Of a stretch of 64,000 bases of DNA, positions 54,201 through 63,697 are shown piece after piece. The stretch comes from Paraherbaspirillum soli (GTDB lineage: Bacteria > Pseudomonadota > Gammaproteobacteria > Burkholderiales > Burkholderiaceae_D): positions 1 through 64,000 of the forward strand of contig NZ_JBHSMT010000027.1 of NCBI RefSeq assembly GCF_042654985.1. Direction: 5' to 3'. The notes below the pieces were generated by a model, which ran no database searches, was not told where the DNA came from, and saw only the letters and a program-made list of their open reading frames with translations. A program made the position numbers and the translations under genes. Position 1 is the stretch's first letter; every line of letters begins with the position of its first letter.

Positions 54201-56175
54201 TAAAGCGGCGCACCAGGTTTTGCGGAGTGGTGATCGCGGTCACGAAGCTGCCGCGCTGGTCGTAGTCGATCAAGGTGACATCCGAGTCGCTCGGGTCGTT
54301 GTTCGGTCCATGCGCCAGCGGGCCGTCGATCCGCGCCAGCAGGCTGCGGCCGTTGATCGTGCGATAGCCGTAGCGGGTGCTGCGTTCGATCAACTCGGAA
54401 TCTTTGCCGTCGAGGGCGGGCGCGTAGCCGCTCTCGCTGACCTGCGTCACCTGCCCCGCGGCGTTGTAGGCGATGCGGGTGACCGCTTCCCGGCCCGGGA
54501 TCACGCTGGGGCGGGCGATCAGCGTCGGGTTAGTACTGGCTTGGGCTTCGGGCGCATTCGCCTCCAGCGTCGGATATTCATAACGGATCAGCCATTGCAC
54601 CGCTTGCGCTTTGCCGTCGCGGTAAGCGATGCGGCCGCTGCGCACGGTTCGGCCGTAGGCGTCGTACTCGGTCTTGTCGCCGGCCACCGGCTGCCCGTTG
54701 TCGTCGAGCTGCGTGGTCTCGGTCATCCGTCCCAGCAAGTCGTAGCCGTAGCGCACATTGCTCTGGCCACAGCTGGCGCAGCCGGCGCCGCGCACTTCCA
54801 GCAAGCGGTATTGGCCACCGATGATCGCATGACGATAACTGGTTCGCTGGCCCAGGCTGTTGGTCAGGATCACCTGGTTGACGGGGCTGCGGTCGAACGT
54901 GACTTGCTCCAGCCCGGTACCGGGCACCAGCCGTTTCGGTTCCAGCAGTTTGCCGTCCGCGCCCTTTTGCCATTGCGCCGGGCTGCCCTTGACGCTCAGG
55001 ATGCCGCGCCCGTTCTGGTCGTAACCCCAGGTGCTCAGGCGTTGATGCACTTGCTGGCCGTCGCTGCCGCTGCCGTCGACACTGACGCCGGTCAACAGCG
55101 TCGGGAAGCGCGGGTCTTCGTAGTGATAGCTGCGGCTGATGGTGCTGCTGCTGATGCCGCGCTCGGTGTAGGCGTGGACTTTCTGGTTGGCGGCGTAGCT
55201 GGTCGGGATTGTGACTTTGACCAAGTTGGCCAGCAACAGCGTTTTGTCCAGCGTGCTGCCCTTGGGCGCCGCGCTGCCATAGGCGTACTCAAAGCGGCCG
55301 ACCGGGCTGTCTATGCTTTGCGCGCCGCGGAAACGGTCGCCGGCGCGCGCGCTTTGGTTGTCCAGATAGTTCAGCCGCAGGCTGCGCCCTTGCGGGTCGG
55401 TCACTTTGAGCAGCATGCCTTTGGCGTCGCGCGTCAGGCTGACGAATTCGCCGGAGGGCGCCGCGATCTGCACCAGCTGGCCGTCGCTGTTGAAATCGAG
55501 CTGGCGGCCGTTGGGCCAGGTCCAGACGTACTCGTTGCCGTTGCCCTTCTTGTCGATCCGCAGCCGGCCGTTGGCCGGGTCGGCGCTGCTGCACAGGCTC
55601 GGATGCTGCGCATCGCGGTTGAAGATGATGCGGGTGCCGTCGGCCTGCACGATCTGCACCGTGTCGGTTTGTACGTACAGCTCGGTCTCGTAACTAAGCT
55701 TCCAGCCGCGCCCGAACGCGCCGTTGGGCACGTTCGGCAGGCTGTACTGGCTGTTGTAGTGGCGCACGATTTCCAACCCCAGCACACCCGGCAGCGCCGG
55801 TAGATCGACTTCCTGCTGGTATTTATTGCCGTTGATGATGTTGATCGGGTTGCCTGCGCCCTGGTTGGTGTTGCTGCTGTTGCCCAGGCTGGCCGGCTGG
55901 GTACTGCTTTTGCAGGTCTGGCCGCCCGGGCTCGGGCTGCAGGTGCCGCCGCCCGGCGGCGTGGTGGGATTGGTGCCGCTGCCGCATTTGCCCAGCAGTT
56001 GGTCGGCCGCGCTGCACGGTTGCGGCGCGCAGCTTTGTTTGGTCGGGTCGCAGGCGTTGCTGCCGCCGCCGCCGCCGAAGCCGGGCGGCAGGTCCGCTTG
56101 CGCCGGCGCGACGCTTAACAACAAAGTACCCAGCAGGGCCAGGGTGGCGAATAGTTTTTGTGTGAGTGCCGTCAT
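51217..56175 (-). CDS. exported RHS/YD-repeat protein with metal-hydrolase-like tail
   Basis: This 1652-residue toxin-like protein has several parts. There is a Sec signal (LFATLALLGTLLLSVAPAQA), then a Gly/Pro/Cys-rich head (about 30-95). A DUF6531-like start follows (INIINGNKYQQEVDLPALPG), then a long series of YD repeats (GYDAQGRVVRHVDGD, YDLAGRLTEKTT). The RHS core ends DPLGYVDGPDPYLYVQGDP...IDPLGL at about 1336. Residues 1337-1652 are AT-richer and carry DIHYYMTYFLAMAAG, AAQYVDDN, YHFT and FMGEYLHAFEDTFAHR. This His/Asp pattern recalls zinc-dependent phospholipase-C/DUF6765-like hydrolases. GGGAGC lies six bases before ATG 56175; the frame to 56232 is longer but unsupported. It lies 59 bp after the Tad pilus genes. 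Confidence 0.85.
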   Translation of the reverse strand: MTALTQKLFATLALLGTLLLSVAPAQADLPPGFGGGGGSNACDPTKQSCAPQPCSAADQLLGKCGSGTNPTTPPGGGTCSPSPGGQTCKSSTQPASLGNSSNTNQGAGNPINIINGNKYQQEVDLPALPGVLGLEIVRHYNSQYSLPNVPNGAFGRGWKLSYETELYVQTDTVQIVQADGTRIIFNRDAQHPSLCSSADPANGRLRIDKKGNGNEYVWTWPNGRQLDFNSDGQLVQIAAPSGEFVSLTRDAKGMLLKVTDPQGRSLRLNYLDNQSARAGDRFRGAQSIDSPVGRFEYAYGSAAPKGSTLDKTLLLANLVKVTIPTSYAANQKVHAYTERGISSSTISRSYHYEDPRFPTLLTGVSVDGSGSDGQQVHQRLSTWGYDQNGRGILSVKGSPAQWQKGADGKLLEPKRLVPGTGLEQVTFDRSPVNQVILTNSLGQRTSYRHAIIGGQYRLLEVRGAGCASCGQSNVRYGYDLLGRMTETTQLDDNGQPVAGDKTEYDAYGRTVRSGRIAYRDGKAQAVQWLIRYEYPTLEANAPEAQASTNPTLIARPSVIPGREAVTRIAYNAAGQVTQVSESGYAPALDGKDSELIERSTRYGYRTINGRSLLARIDGPLAHGPNNDPSDSDVTLIDYDQRGSFVTAITTPQNLVRRFTRDTGTGRLTRAIGVDGIATDYAYNTQGMLTRTARAGQVTERQYDALDQVSALSDGAGRGISLRYDGAGRPVRLQDAQGYFSQLSLDSEGHIQVSGLYEPAAEQGKLVRASYRSYDQHNRLASQLQPDGRLDTYGYDAQGRVVRHVDGDGVRHFSADNREQTARADIDLAADGMLRVNLQLVPPTSNKASSQAQPDIVRDDFGRILKIRLADYGNKTARYDVRDRMLELVQADGSRIAYRYDLAGRLTEKTTTAAGSAKAATVSMRYQGNRLIEITDPVQRTAYSYDAAGRIAQTRITLGEYSYTLATTYDARTGQPSTQRLADGREMQIERDPATQVARNIKLQGERMAAIAHRIDQLPSWLHWLKAALPQQTVVAGIGFHPYNGVTGYAQGNGIQTAKGFDIAGRLTSVKIGADRNSIADWRYDYGVGPRIRALQAANASGGIVKTGYDYTGFGALKPFAAARNPRNERDALGRIVDDGHYRYGYTPEGQIETVTDAKSGKPVATYRYNSFHQRVAKTVGSSTTYYLWQHNRLVAEVDQQGHISAQYLYLSEDGKATPVAKLESEAGKAERLLYIHADQRGAPVAMTDSEQKVVWQAEVSAWGDAKVQSKDGSTLNLRLPGQYYDAETGLHDNFHRTYNPATGRYLQPDPLGYVDGPDPYLYVQGDPVNKIDPLGLYQSDIHYYMTYFLAMAAGMDVNDARVMALAAQYVDDNPDTEPMNLSGGLDDSHRARLLSYHFTMVSSTVDSVTGRIKGGVSDYGSPTNSTDYINIPENDQLGRLYAAVSMSATESNLVNKRCTKLQFMGEYLHAFEDTFAHRDSNNHPFALDVGLGHGGYGSNPDYTYNHKAPLPFPGAFNWNHNEERTLEAEKEVFNKLTGLGDPSKAQKWSDIEQKLKDYNAIPEHEGHGFEPKNPSTSTKIQMLQSILQSWDTTRPDLKDINLSDPNKPNFMGYLASKGEENRMQYLCDKDGKPLSQTLYAGTILPTELECKK

Positions 56176-56234
56176 GCGAGGCTCCCGTGAGAAAAGAATG
56201 AGGGTGGAGAACAGTGTCGTGCCTGGGCGCATGG

Positions 56235-57605
56235 CTACTTGCCTCCGTTACAGACCGGGCAGTTGTCGCCAGTGCAGGGATTGCCGCCCGGGTCGACCGG
56301 CGTCGGCGGCACCGTGCAGCCGATGGTGCCGCAGGCCGGCGGATCGGTGGTGACGACCGGCGGGTCGCCCGGATTGCTGGGAGCGCCGCCATTGCCCATG
56401 CCCGGCGCCGATACCGGGTTATCGGGTTCGATCGCGTCCGATTGCATTTGCATCGTGACGTGGGTCACCACAGGTATGCGGCCGCTCTCGACCAGCTGCG
56501 TGTAGACCGGGTCGGTTTTGGTGTCCAGCCATTTCAGGTATTTGGTGTAGATCAGGCCCATCAGCGGGACTTTGGGCGCGTAGCCCTGGGTGATGCGCAG
56601 CTTGATCAGGTTGGCGTCCTGAATGCTTTGCCCGGAGTTGCCGCCGATCTGGCTCGAATCCTTGGTGGCCAGGTTGCGGTTGGGGATGACGCGCTTGCCC
56701 TTGCCGACCGTTTGCTTGAGGCTGTCGTCCTTCCAGTCGTCGAAGCTTTGCTTGGTGGGGTTGAGCAGCTCGATCCAGGCGCCGCCTTCAGTCAGCGATT
56801 TTTCGCAGGCTTTCTGGTCGGCTGCGGTAAACGCCGATCCGGCCAGGGCCTTGGCTGCGGCCAGGTCGGTCGGGTCCTTGCTGGTTTCGCAGATGGCCAG
56901 CGCCCGGGAGCGCGCCAATTCTTGCGTGGTCAGCCCGCCGCCGTACAGCGGGATCAGCGCGGTGGTATAGGCTTTGCTGACCGACGACAGGCTGGCGTTG
57001 GCCATGCTGCCCGCGCGCGCGGCCATGAAGCTGGCCTGGTTCATTTGATTCTTGGCGAAGAACAGCATGCCGTATTGCAGTACCGCCAGTCCCAGCAGGC
57101 TGATGACGGGGCCGACGACGGCAAACTCGATCATCGATGCGCCGCGCTGCATGCGGCTGGACGGCACGGCTTTTTTTGCGGCGGGCTGGCGCTGTTGCTG
57201 CCGATCAAAATACGGATGGCATAGCCGGTCGCCCTGGCGGATGGCAAGTTTGTCGATGGCGCCGGCCGGCAGTTCCAGCGTGTGCGCCGCCCGCGCATAG
57301 CGCTGTCCTTGCGCATCGGTGCCCGAGCTGGTGCTGCCACGCCAGGGTTTGAGATTGGGCGTGCATTTGGTGACCGTGCCGCCGCCGTCGAGGTAGATGA
57401 CGTCGATCGCATAGCGCATGAACGCGGTTTGCACGCTCGGGCAGCGCGTGATCAGCATGCCCGGCGTCCGGTCCGCCTGCATGCGCATCGGCCGGGTCAT
57501 CATCAGGCCCAGGAAGCGCCGCAGAAAATTGTCGGCCAGCTTGAGTTCTAGCCGGTGCTCACCGCTGCCGGTGTGCATGGTCGCTGTGTGGATGGAATTT
57601 TTCAT
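56235..57605 (-). CDS. DUF192 - TadE-like pseudopilin fusion
   Basis: One open frame of 456 residues holds two parts. Residues 1-140 are a DUF192 domain (LADNFLRRFLGLMMTRPM...MRYAIDVIYLDGGG...ARAAHTLELPAGA). At 152-180 follows a type-IV-prepilin-like segment MQRGASMIEFAVVGPVISLL with Gly155 before the cleavage point and Glu at +5, as in TadE. A periplasmic domain comes next, then a Pro/Cys-rich tail (CTVPPTPVDPGGNPCTGDNC). The ATG overlaps the tadC stop (ATGA). An internal ATG at 57152 could start a free TadE, but no ribosome site precedes it. Either a fusion or two products from one frame is possible. Confidence 0.75.
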   Translation of the reverse strand: MKNSIHTATMHTGSGEHRLELKLADNFLRRFLGLMMTRPMRMQADRTPGMLITRCPSVQTAFMRYAIDVIYLDGGGTVTKCTPNLKPWRGSTSSGTDAQGQRYARAAHTLELPAGAIDKLAIRQGDRLCHPYFDRQQQRQPAAKKAVPSSRMQRGASMIEFAVVGPVISLLGLAVLQYGMLFFAKNQMNQASFMAARAGSMANASLSSVSKAYTTALIPLYGGGLTTQELARSRALAICETSKDPTDLAAAKALAGSAFTAADQKACEKSLTEGGAWIELLNPTKQSFDDWKDDSLKQTVGKGKRVIPNRNLATKDSSQIGGNSGQSIQDANLIKLRITQGYAPKVPLMGLIYTKYLKWLDTKTDPVYTQLVESGRIPVVTHVTMQMQSDAIEPDNPVSAPGMGNGGAPSNPGDPPVVTTDPPACGTIGCTVPPTPVDPGGNPCTGDNCPVCNGGK

Positions 57606-58534
57606 AGTCCTGCATGCGTGAATTTCATCACGATCGGAAAAAACAGCACGATGAACGTGCATGGAAAAATAAAGACGATCAATGGGAACAGCATTTTTAC
57701 CGGCGCTTCCATCGCCAGTTTTTCCGCGCGCAGGAAGCGTTCGATGCGACGCTGGTCGGCTTGCGCCCGCAGCACCGGCCCCAGGTTCATGCCCATGCTT
57801 TCGGCTTGGATCACGGCGGTGGTGAAGTTGGTGACACTGATTTCGTTCAAGCGGTCGGCCATGTCGCGCAAGGCGTCGGCCCGGCCTTTGCCGGCGCGGA
57901 TGTCGCGCAGCACGCGCTGGAATTCTTCGCGCAATACGCCTTTCGGACCCTTGGCCACTGCCTGGTTCATCGCGCCTTGCATGTTGAGTCCCGCTTCCAC
58001 GCACAGGGTGATGATGTCGAGGTAGAACGGCAGGGTTTTGAGCAGCTCGCGCCGCCGGGTGTCGAGCAGGTCGCTGAGCCAGATCGCCGGGTAAGCCCAG
58101 CCGCACAAGGCGCCGAATGCCGCTAGCTGCAGATACAGGCTGGTGCGGAAACCGTCCGCGCCCGGCGCCGGATGATCGAACGAGGCCAGCCCCCACCAGA
58201 ACACCGGCGCCACCAGCAGCGCGCCGAACAGGCGGCTGGCGACGAACTGGGTCGGGTTGATGGTGAAGTCCAGCCCCGCTTTACGCAGCCGGGTCAACAG
58301 CGCCGCGTGCGTCTTGGCGGAAACCAGCGGCTCGATGTAGTAGGCGATTGCTTGAATCGGCCACCAGATCAGGCGGAAACCCAGCGGCGGCGGATCTTTG
58401 TAGGCGCGGTCTTCCTCCGGCACGGCGACCACCGCACGGCTGATCAGCCAAGCCACCAACGCCACCGACAAGCCGATCGCCAGCGCGAACAGCAAGCTGA
58501 CCAGCGCGAAATTTTTACTTATGGTTTCAGTCAT
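57602..58534 (-). CDS. tadC: Tad/Flp pilus membrane protein TadC
   Basis: This 310-residue inner-membrane platform protein has an N-terminal anchor (about 8-33), a T2SSF domain with LPFYLDIITLCVEAGLNMQG, ALRDMADRLN and FTTAVIQAESMGMNLG, and a C-terminal anchor (FPLIVFIFPCTFIVLFFP). It pairs with TadB to form the pilus assembly platform. It lies 21 bp after tadB. Confidence 0.9.
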   Translation of the reverse strand: MTETISKNFALVSLLFALAIGLSVALVAWLISRAVVAVPEEDRAYKDPPPLGFRLIWWPIQAIAYYIEPLVSAKTHAALLTRLRKAGLDFTINPTQFVASRLFGALLVAPVFWWGLASFDHPAPGADGFRTSLYLQLAAFGALCGWAYPAIWLSDLLDTRRRELLKTLPFYLDIITLCVEAGLNMQGAMNQAVAKGPKGVLREEFQRVLRDIRAGKGRADALRDMADRLNEISVTNFTTAVIQAESMGMNLGPVLRAQADQRRIERFLRAEKLAMEAPVKMLFPLIVFIFPCTFIVLFFPIVMKFTHAGL

Positions 58535-58555
58535 ATCGAAGTTTTCCCGGACTGG

Positions 58556-59416
58556 TCAGACGTCGATCGCAATGATCTTGCGGATCACGAACACGCCCAT
58601 GAACTCAAAGAAGGCGATCACCGCCAGCGTGGCCCAGCCGGTGCGGCTATGCCACAGCAGGCTCATGGCTTCCGGTTCCATTTTGTTGAGGATCAGCATC
58701 AGCAGCATCGGCAGCAGCCCCACCACCCACGCCTGCAATTTGCCCTGGGCGGTGAGCGCGCCGATCTTGCCTTCCATTTGCAGACGGCTGCGGATGGTGT
58801 TGGCGGTGCGCTCCAGCGTTTCGGCCAGGCCGCCGCCGGTTTCGTTGGCGATCCGCATGGCCGATACCACCAGCGTGGTGGTTTGGGTCGGCATGCGGCG
58901 CGCCAGGTTGTTCAGGCTTTGCTCCAGCGTCACGCCCAACCGCTGCTCGCGAATCATCAGCGCGAACTCCTGGCCCAGCGGCGCTTGGGTTTCGGTGACC
59001 AGTTGCTGGATCGCGGAAATCAGGCCGACCCCGGCGCGCATGCCGCCGGACAGCATCATCAGGGCGTCCGGCAGCTGCTCTTCGAATTTGCGCAGGCGGC
59101 GCTTGCGCATCCATGCATACAGGATGCGCGGCAGCAGCGCCAGCGCAAAGAACACCGGCAGCGCGATGACGACGGTGCCGGTGACGATCCAGGCCAGCAA
59201 GCCGCCCAGCGCCATGATGGCGAAGTTGGCGACAAACAGTTTGGCCGGATCGATGAACAGGAAAAACTCCTGCGCCTGGAACTTGGTGCGCTCGGTGAAG
59301 TTGGCGCGGTAGCGGGCCATCGTCACCGTGCCCATGTCGATGATGAACCAGCCGAGCAGCCCGGCGGAGACGGCCACAACGACGGTGATGATGGTGAGCA
59401 TGCTGTTGTTGTTCAT
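58556..59416 (-). CDS. tadB: Tad/Flp pilus membrane protein TadB
   Basis: This 286-residue platform protein has two N-terminal membrane segments, a T2SSF domain (FEEQLPDALMMLSGGMRAGV...SAMRIANETGGGLAETLERT) and two C-terminal segments. The ATG at 59416 follows GGCGGAG and lies 11 bp after the tadA stop; the frame to 59548 would overlap tadA and is not used. Confidence 0.9.
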   Translation of the reverse strand: MNNNSMLTIITVVVAVSAGLLGWFIIDMGTVTMARYRANFTERTKFQAQEFFLFIDPAKLFVANFAIMALGGLLAWIVTGTVVIALPVFFALALLPRILYAWMRKRRLRKFEEQLPDALMMLSGGMRAGVGLISAIQQLVTETQAPLGQEFALMIREQRLGVTLEQSLNNLARRMPTQTTTLVVSAMRIANETGGGLAETLERTANTIRSRLQMEGKIGALTAQGKLQAWVVGLLPMLLMLILNKMEPEAMSLLWHSRTGWATLAVIAFFEFMGVFVIRKIIAIDV

Positions 59417-59427
59417 GGCTCCGCCTG

Positions 59428-61260
<1,833 letters not shown>

Positions 61261-61279
61261 GGTTTTACCTTAGGTTTTT

Positions 61280-61400
61280 GGGCATCTCGAAAAACCGTAG
61301 CGAGCGGCTCAAGGTCGGGGTAAGAAGCGCAGCCGTACGAAGGTACGGTGAGCATCGCAGCCCCGAGATTGCGCCGCGCAGTAGGTTTTCCGAGGTGCCC
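61280..61400. repeat. family-B dispersed palindrome
   Basis: A 121-bp copy with GGCATCTCGAAAAACCGTAG and GTAGGTTTTCCGAGGTGCCC ends, between the secretin gene and tadA. The terminal bases differ from the other copies but change in a paired way, which keeps the stem. Confidence 0.85.
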
Positions 61401-61405
61401 TTTTG

Positions 61406-63652
61406 TTATTGCGCCGCCAGCGGCAACAACCATTGCGTCGCAACCCAGCCGCGCTTGCCGTCGATCTGCACCGGCGACCAATAAGCGCTGGCCGCTTGCG
61501 GCAAGCCTTCGACGATGCTGCCGCTTGCCAGTTGCCGGATCACCGGCGAGTTGACGTCGGCGCTGGCACGCAGCGCCAGTTGATCCAGCGTGACCCGGTA
61601 GCGCTTGGGCGCGGCCGCGCCGGCATTGGCCGTGATGACGGCGGCGGGAGCCGGCTTCAGGTTCGGATTGTCGGCGCCGATGCTGCTGCCCTGCTGGTCG
61701 GGGCGGGCAATTGTGCTGGCGGCATAGGGGCGGATCGTCGGTTGCAGTTTCGACGGTTCCACCGCGGCACTGGCGACCCAGCCGTTGATGGCGCCGATCA
61801 CGACGTTGCGCCAGCGCGGAGAATCAGCCGGCTGCGGGTCGAGGCCGCCCATCTGCACGATGGAGCCGCGTCCTAGCTGCAGCAGGGCCCGGCTTTGCTG
61901 GTTGGGTTCGGCATGCACGATCAAGCCATCCTGCTTGACTTGCAGCGAACTGCCGCCGGCTTGCAGCGGATTTTGCGAGGACGGCAGCAATGCGGCGCTG
62001 GCGGCCGGTTTGATGGCGGCCGGCTGCGCACTGACGATGGGCGCCGGTTCTACCGCACTTGCTTGGGCGTTTGCATCGCCGTTGCCGCTATCAGGAGCCG
62101 GACGACGCAGCGGCGCCGACGACGGCTGGTCGGTGCGGGCCGGATCGACGCCGGGCTGCAGCGGATTGGTCAGGTAGGGCTTCTTGCCCAGGTTCTCTTC
62201 CAGCCGCTGGCCGGTGCGCTGGACGCGGTCGACCAGGCCTTGCGAGTGGCTGTCGACCACGGTCGGGGTGACGAACACCACCAGTTCGGTTTCATCGTTC
62301 TGGAACCGCTTGGAGCGGAACAGCGCGCCGAGGATGGGGAGGTCGCCGAGGAACGGGACTTTGTCGACATTGTTGCTGGTCTTGTGCGAAATCAGGCCGG
62401 ACAGGACCAGCGTTTCACCGTTCCGGACATTGAATTCAGTGTTGGTTTTGCGCGTGCTGATGGCCGGACCGGCGGCGGTGATGACCGAGCCGTCGATGCT
62501 GCTGACTTCGCTTTCGATCTTGGCGCGGATCACACCGTTGCGATCCACCCGCGGTTCGATATCGAGCTTGATGCCGTACGGTTTGAACATGACGGTCAGG
62601 CCGTTGATGTTGGACACCGAGTACGGATATTCGCCGCCGACCAGGAAGCTGGCTTTGGAGCCGTTGCGCGCCGACAGCTGCGGCTCGGACAGCATCGTGG
62701 CCTTGCCGTTTTGCGCCAGCAGGTTCAACTGGGCGTTGAGTCCCAGGTTGACCGCGCTTAGCGCGTTCAGCGCGGACGGCACCTTGACGCCGGTGCTGGC
62801 GTTGCCGCCGGGAGCGGTGATCGGCGGCTGGTTGTCCTGGCCGGTTTGGATGGTGGCTTGATACGGTCCGTCCGAGCCGCGCCGGATCGGGCTCCAGATG
62901 CCGCCGACAATGGCGCCGCCGGTGGCGGTCCATTTCAGTCCCAGTTCGCGCAATTCGGTGACCGGGAATTCCACCACTTTCACATCCATCAGCACCATCT
63001 GTTCCCAGCCGATCTGGTTGGTGAAGTTGACGATTTGCGGATAGCGCTTGGCCAGGTCGTCGATTTTTTTGATGTCGGCATCGGTCAGGTCGTCGCCCTC
63101 GACGATCACCTTGTCGCCGATGATGGATGCCCGGGTGTTGGGTATCGTTGTCAGGAACGCCGCGATCTCGCGCGCGAAGCGGCTGGTGTCGCCCGGCACG
63201 ATGTTGATTTTGACGCGCTGGTAGCGGCCGTCCTCGTTCCAGATGAACAGCGACGAGGTGCCGACCGAATTGGCGAACAGGATCACTTCCTTGTTGTCGA
63301 GCGCGGCCGCGCTCATGATCTGGCCGTTGCCGACGGCGATGCGGGCGACGCCGGGCGCCGGAAACACGCGCGACTCGCCGACGAACATTTCGATCTCGGG
63401 AATCTGCGCTTGGTCGTCCGGTTTCTTGATCGGGTTATACGGCTGGTTCATGGCCGCGGCGGAGCGTTTGGCGCTGGGGCGGTAGGTGTCGGCGTAGCCG
63501 TTGCGCGGCGGCATGGCGTTTTCTTTATCGGCACTGGCGGACGGCGCGGTCTGAGCGACCGCGGCGAGGTTGATCCCGGAGAAGGCGAGCGCCAGCAAAA
63601 ACAGCAGCGGCTTGACGGCGAAGGTGGAGCGTTGGTGATGATTGCTTGTCAT
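61406..63652 (-). CDS. rcpA: Tad/Flp pilus secretin (RcpA/CpaC) with SH3b tail
   Basis: This 748-residue outer-membrane secretin has a signal peptide (LLFLLALAFSGINLAAVAQ, about 16-34). An N-domain carries IEMFVGESRVFPAPGVARIA, and a BON-like part follows (TRASIIGDKVIVEGDDLTDA). The secretin core has LLAQNGKATMLSEPQLSARN, VLSGLISHKTSNNVDKVPFL and VFVTPTVVD. After a Pro/Ala linker, two SH3b-like domains follow at about 569-635 and 684-748 (GLIVHAEPNQQSRALLQLGR, LALRASADVNSPVIRQLASG). Such a tail is unusual for this family and may bind peptidoglycan. The start is unsure: ATG 63652 or TTG 63676, neither with a clear ribosome site. Confidence 0.88.
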   Translation of the reverse strand: MTSNHHQRSTFAVKPLLFLLALAFSGINLAAVAQTAPSASADKENAMPPRNGYADTYRPSAKRSAAAMNQPYNPIKKPDDQAQIPEIEMFVGESRVFPAPGVARIAVGNGQIMSAAALDNKEVILFANSVGTSSLFIWNEDGRYQRVKINIVPGDTSRFAREIAAFLTTIPNTRASIIGDKVIVEGDDLTDADIKKIDDLAKRYPQIVNFTNQIGWEQMVLMDVKVVEFPVTELRELGLKWTATGGAIVGGIWSPIRRGSDGPYQATIQTGQDNQPPITAPGGNASTGVKVPSALNALSAVNLGLNAQLNLLAQNGKATMLSEPQLSARNGSKASFLVGGEYPYSVSNINGLTVMFKPYGIKLDIEPRVDRNGVIRAKIESEVSSIDGSVITAAGPAISTRKTNTEFNVRNGETLVLSGLISHKTSNNVDKVPFLGDLPILGALFRSKRFQNDETELVVFVTPTVVDSHSQGLVDRVQRTGQRLEENLGKKPYLTNPLQPGVDPARTDQPSSAPLRRPAPDSGNGDANAQASAVEPAPIVSAQPAAIKPAASAALLPSSQNPLQAGGSSLQVKQDGLIVHAEPNQQSRALLQLGRGSIVQMGGLDPQPADSPRWRNVVIGAINGWVASAAVEPSKLQPTIRPYAASTIARPDQQGSSIGADNPNLKPAPAAVITANAGAAAPKRYRVTLDQLALRASADVNSPVIRQLASGSIVEGLPQAASAYWSPVQIDGKRGWVATQWLLPLAAQ

Positions 63653-63697
63653 GGATGTTTTTGTTGCTTGGTTCAAATGCGTTCGAATGGCGTGCGC

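Noticed and set aside
51985..55803. Long plus-strand frames (533 and 576 codons) opposite the RHS gene
   Set aside because: They are antisense to YD repeats with clear protein signatures on the minus strand; they have no ribosome sites and no recognisable domains.
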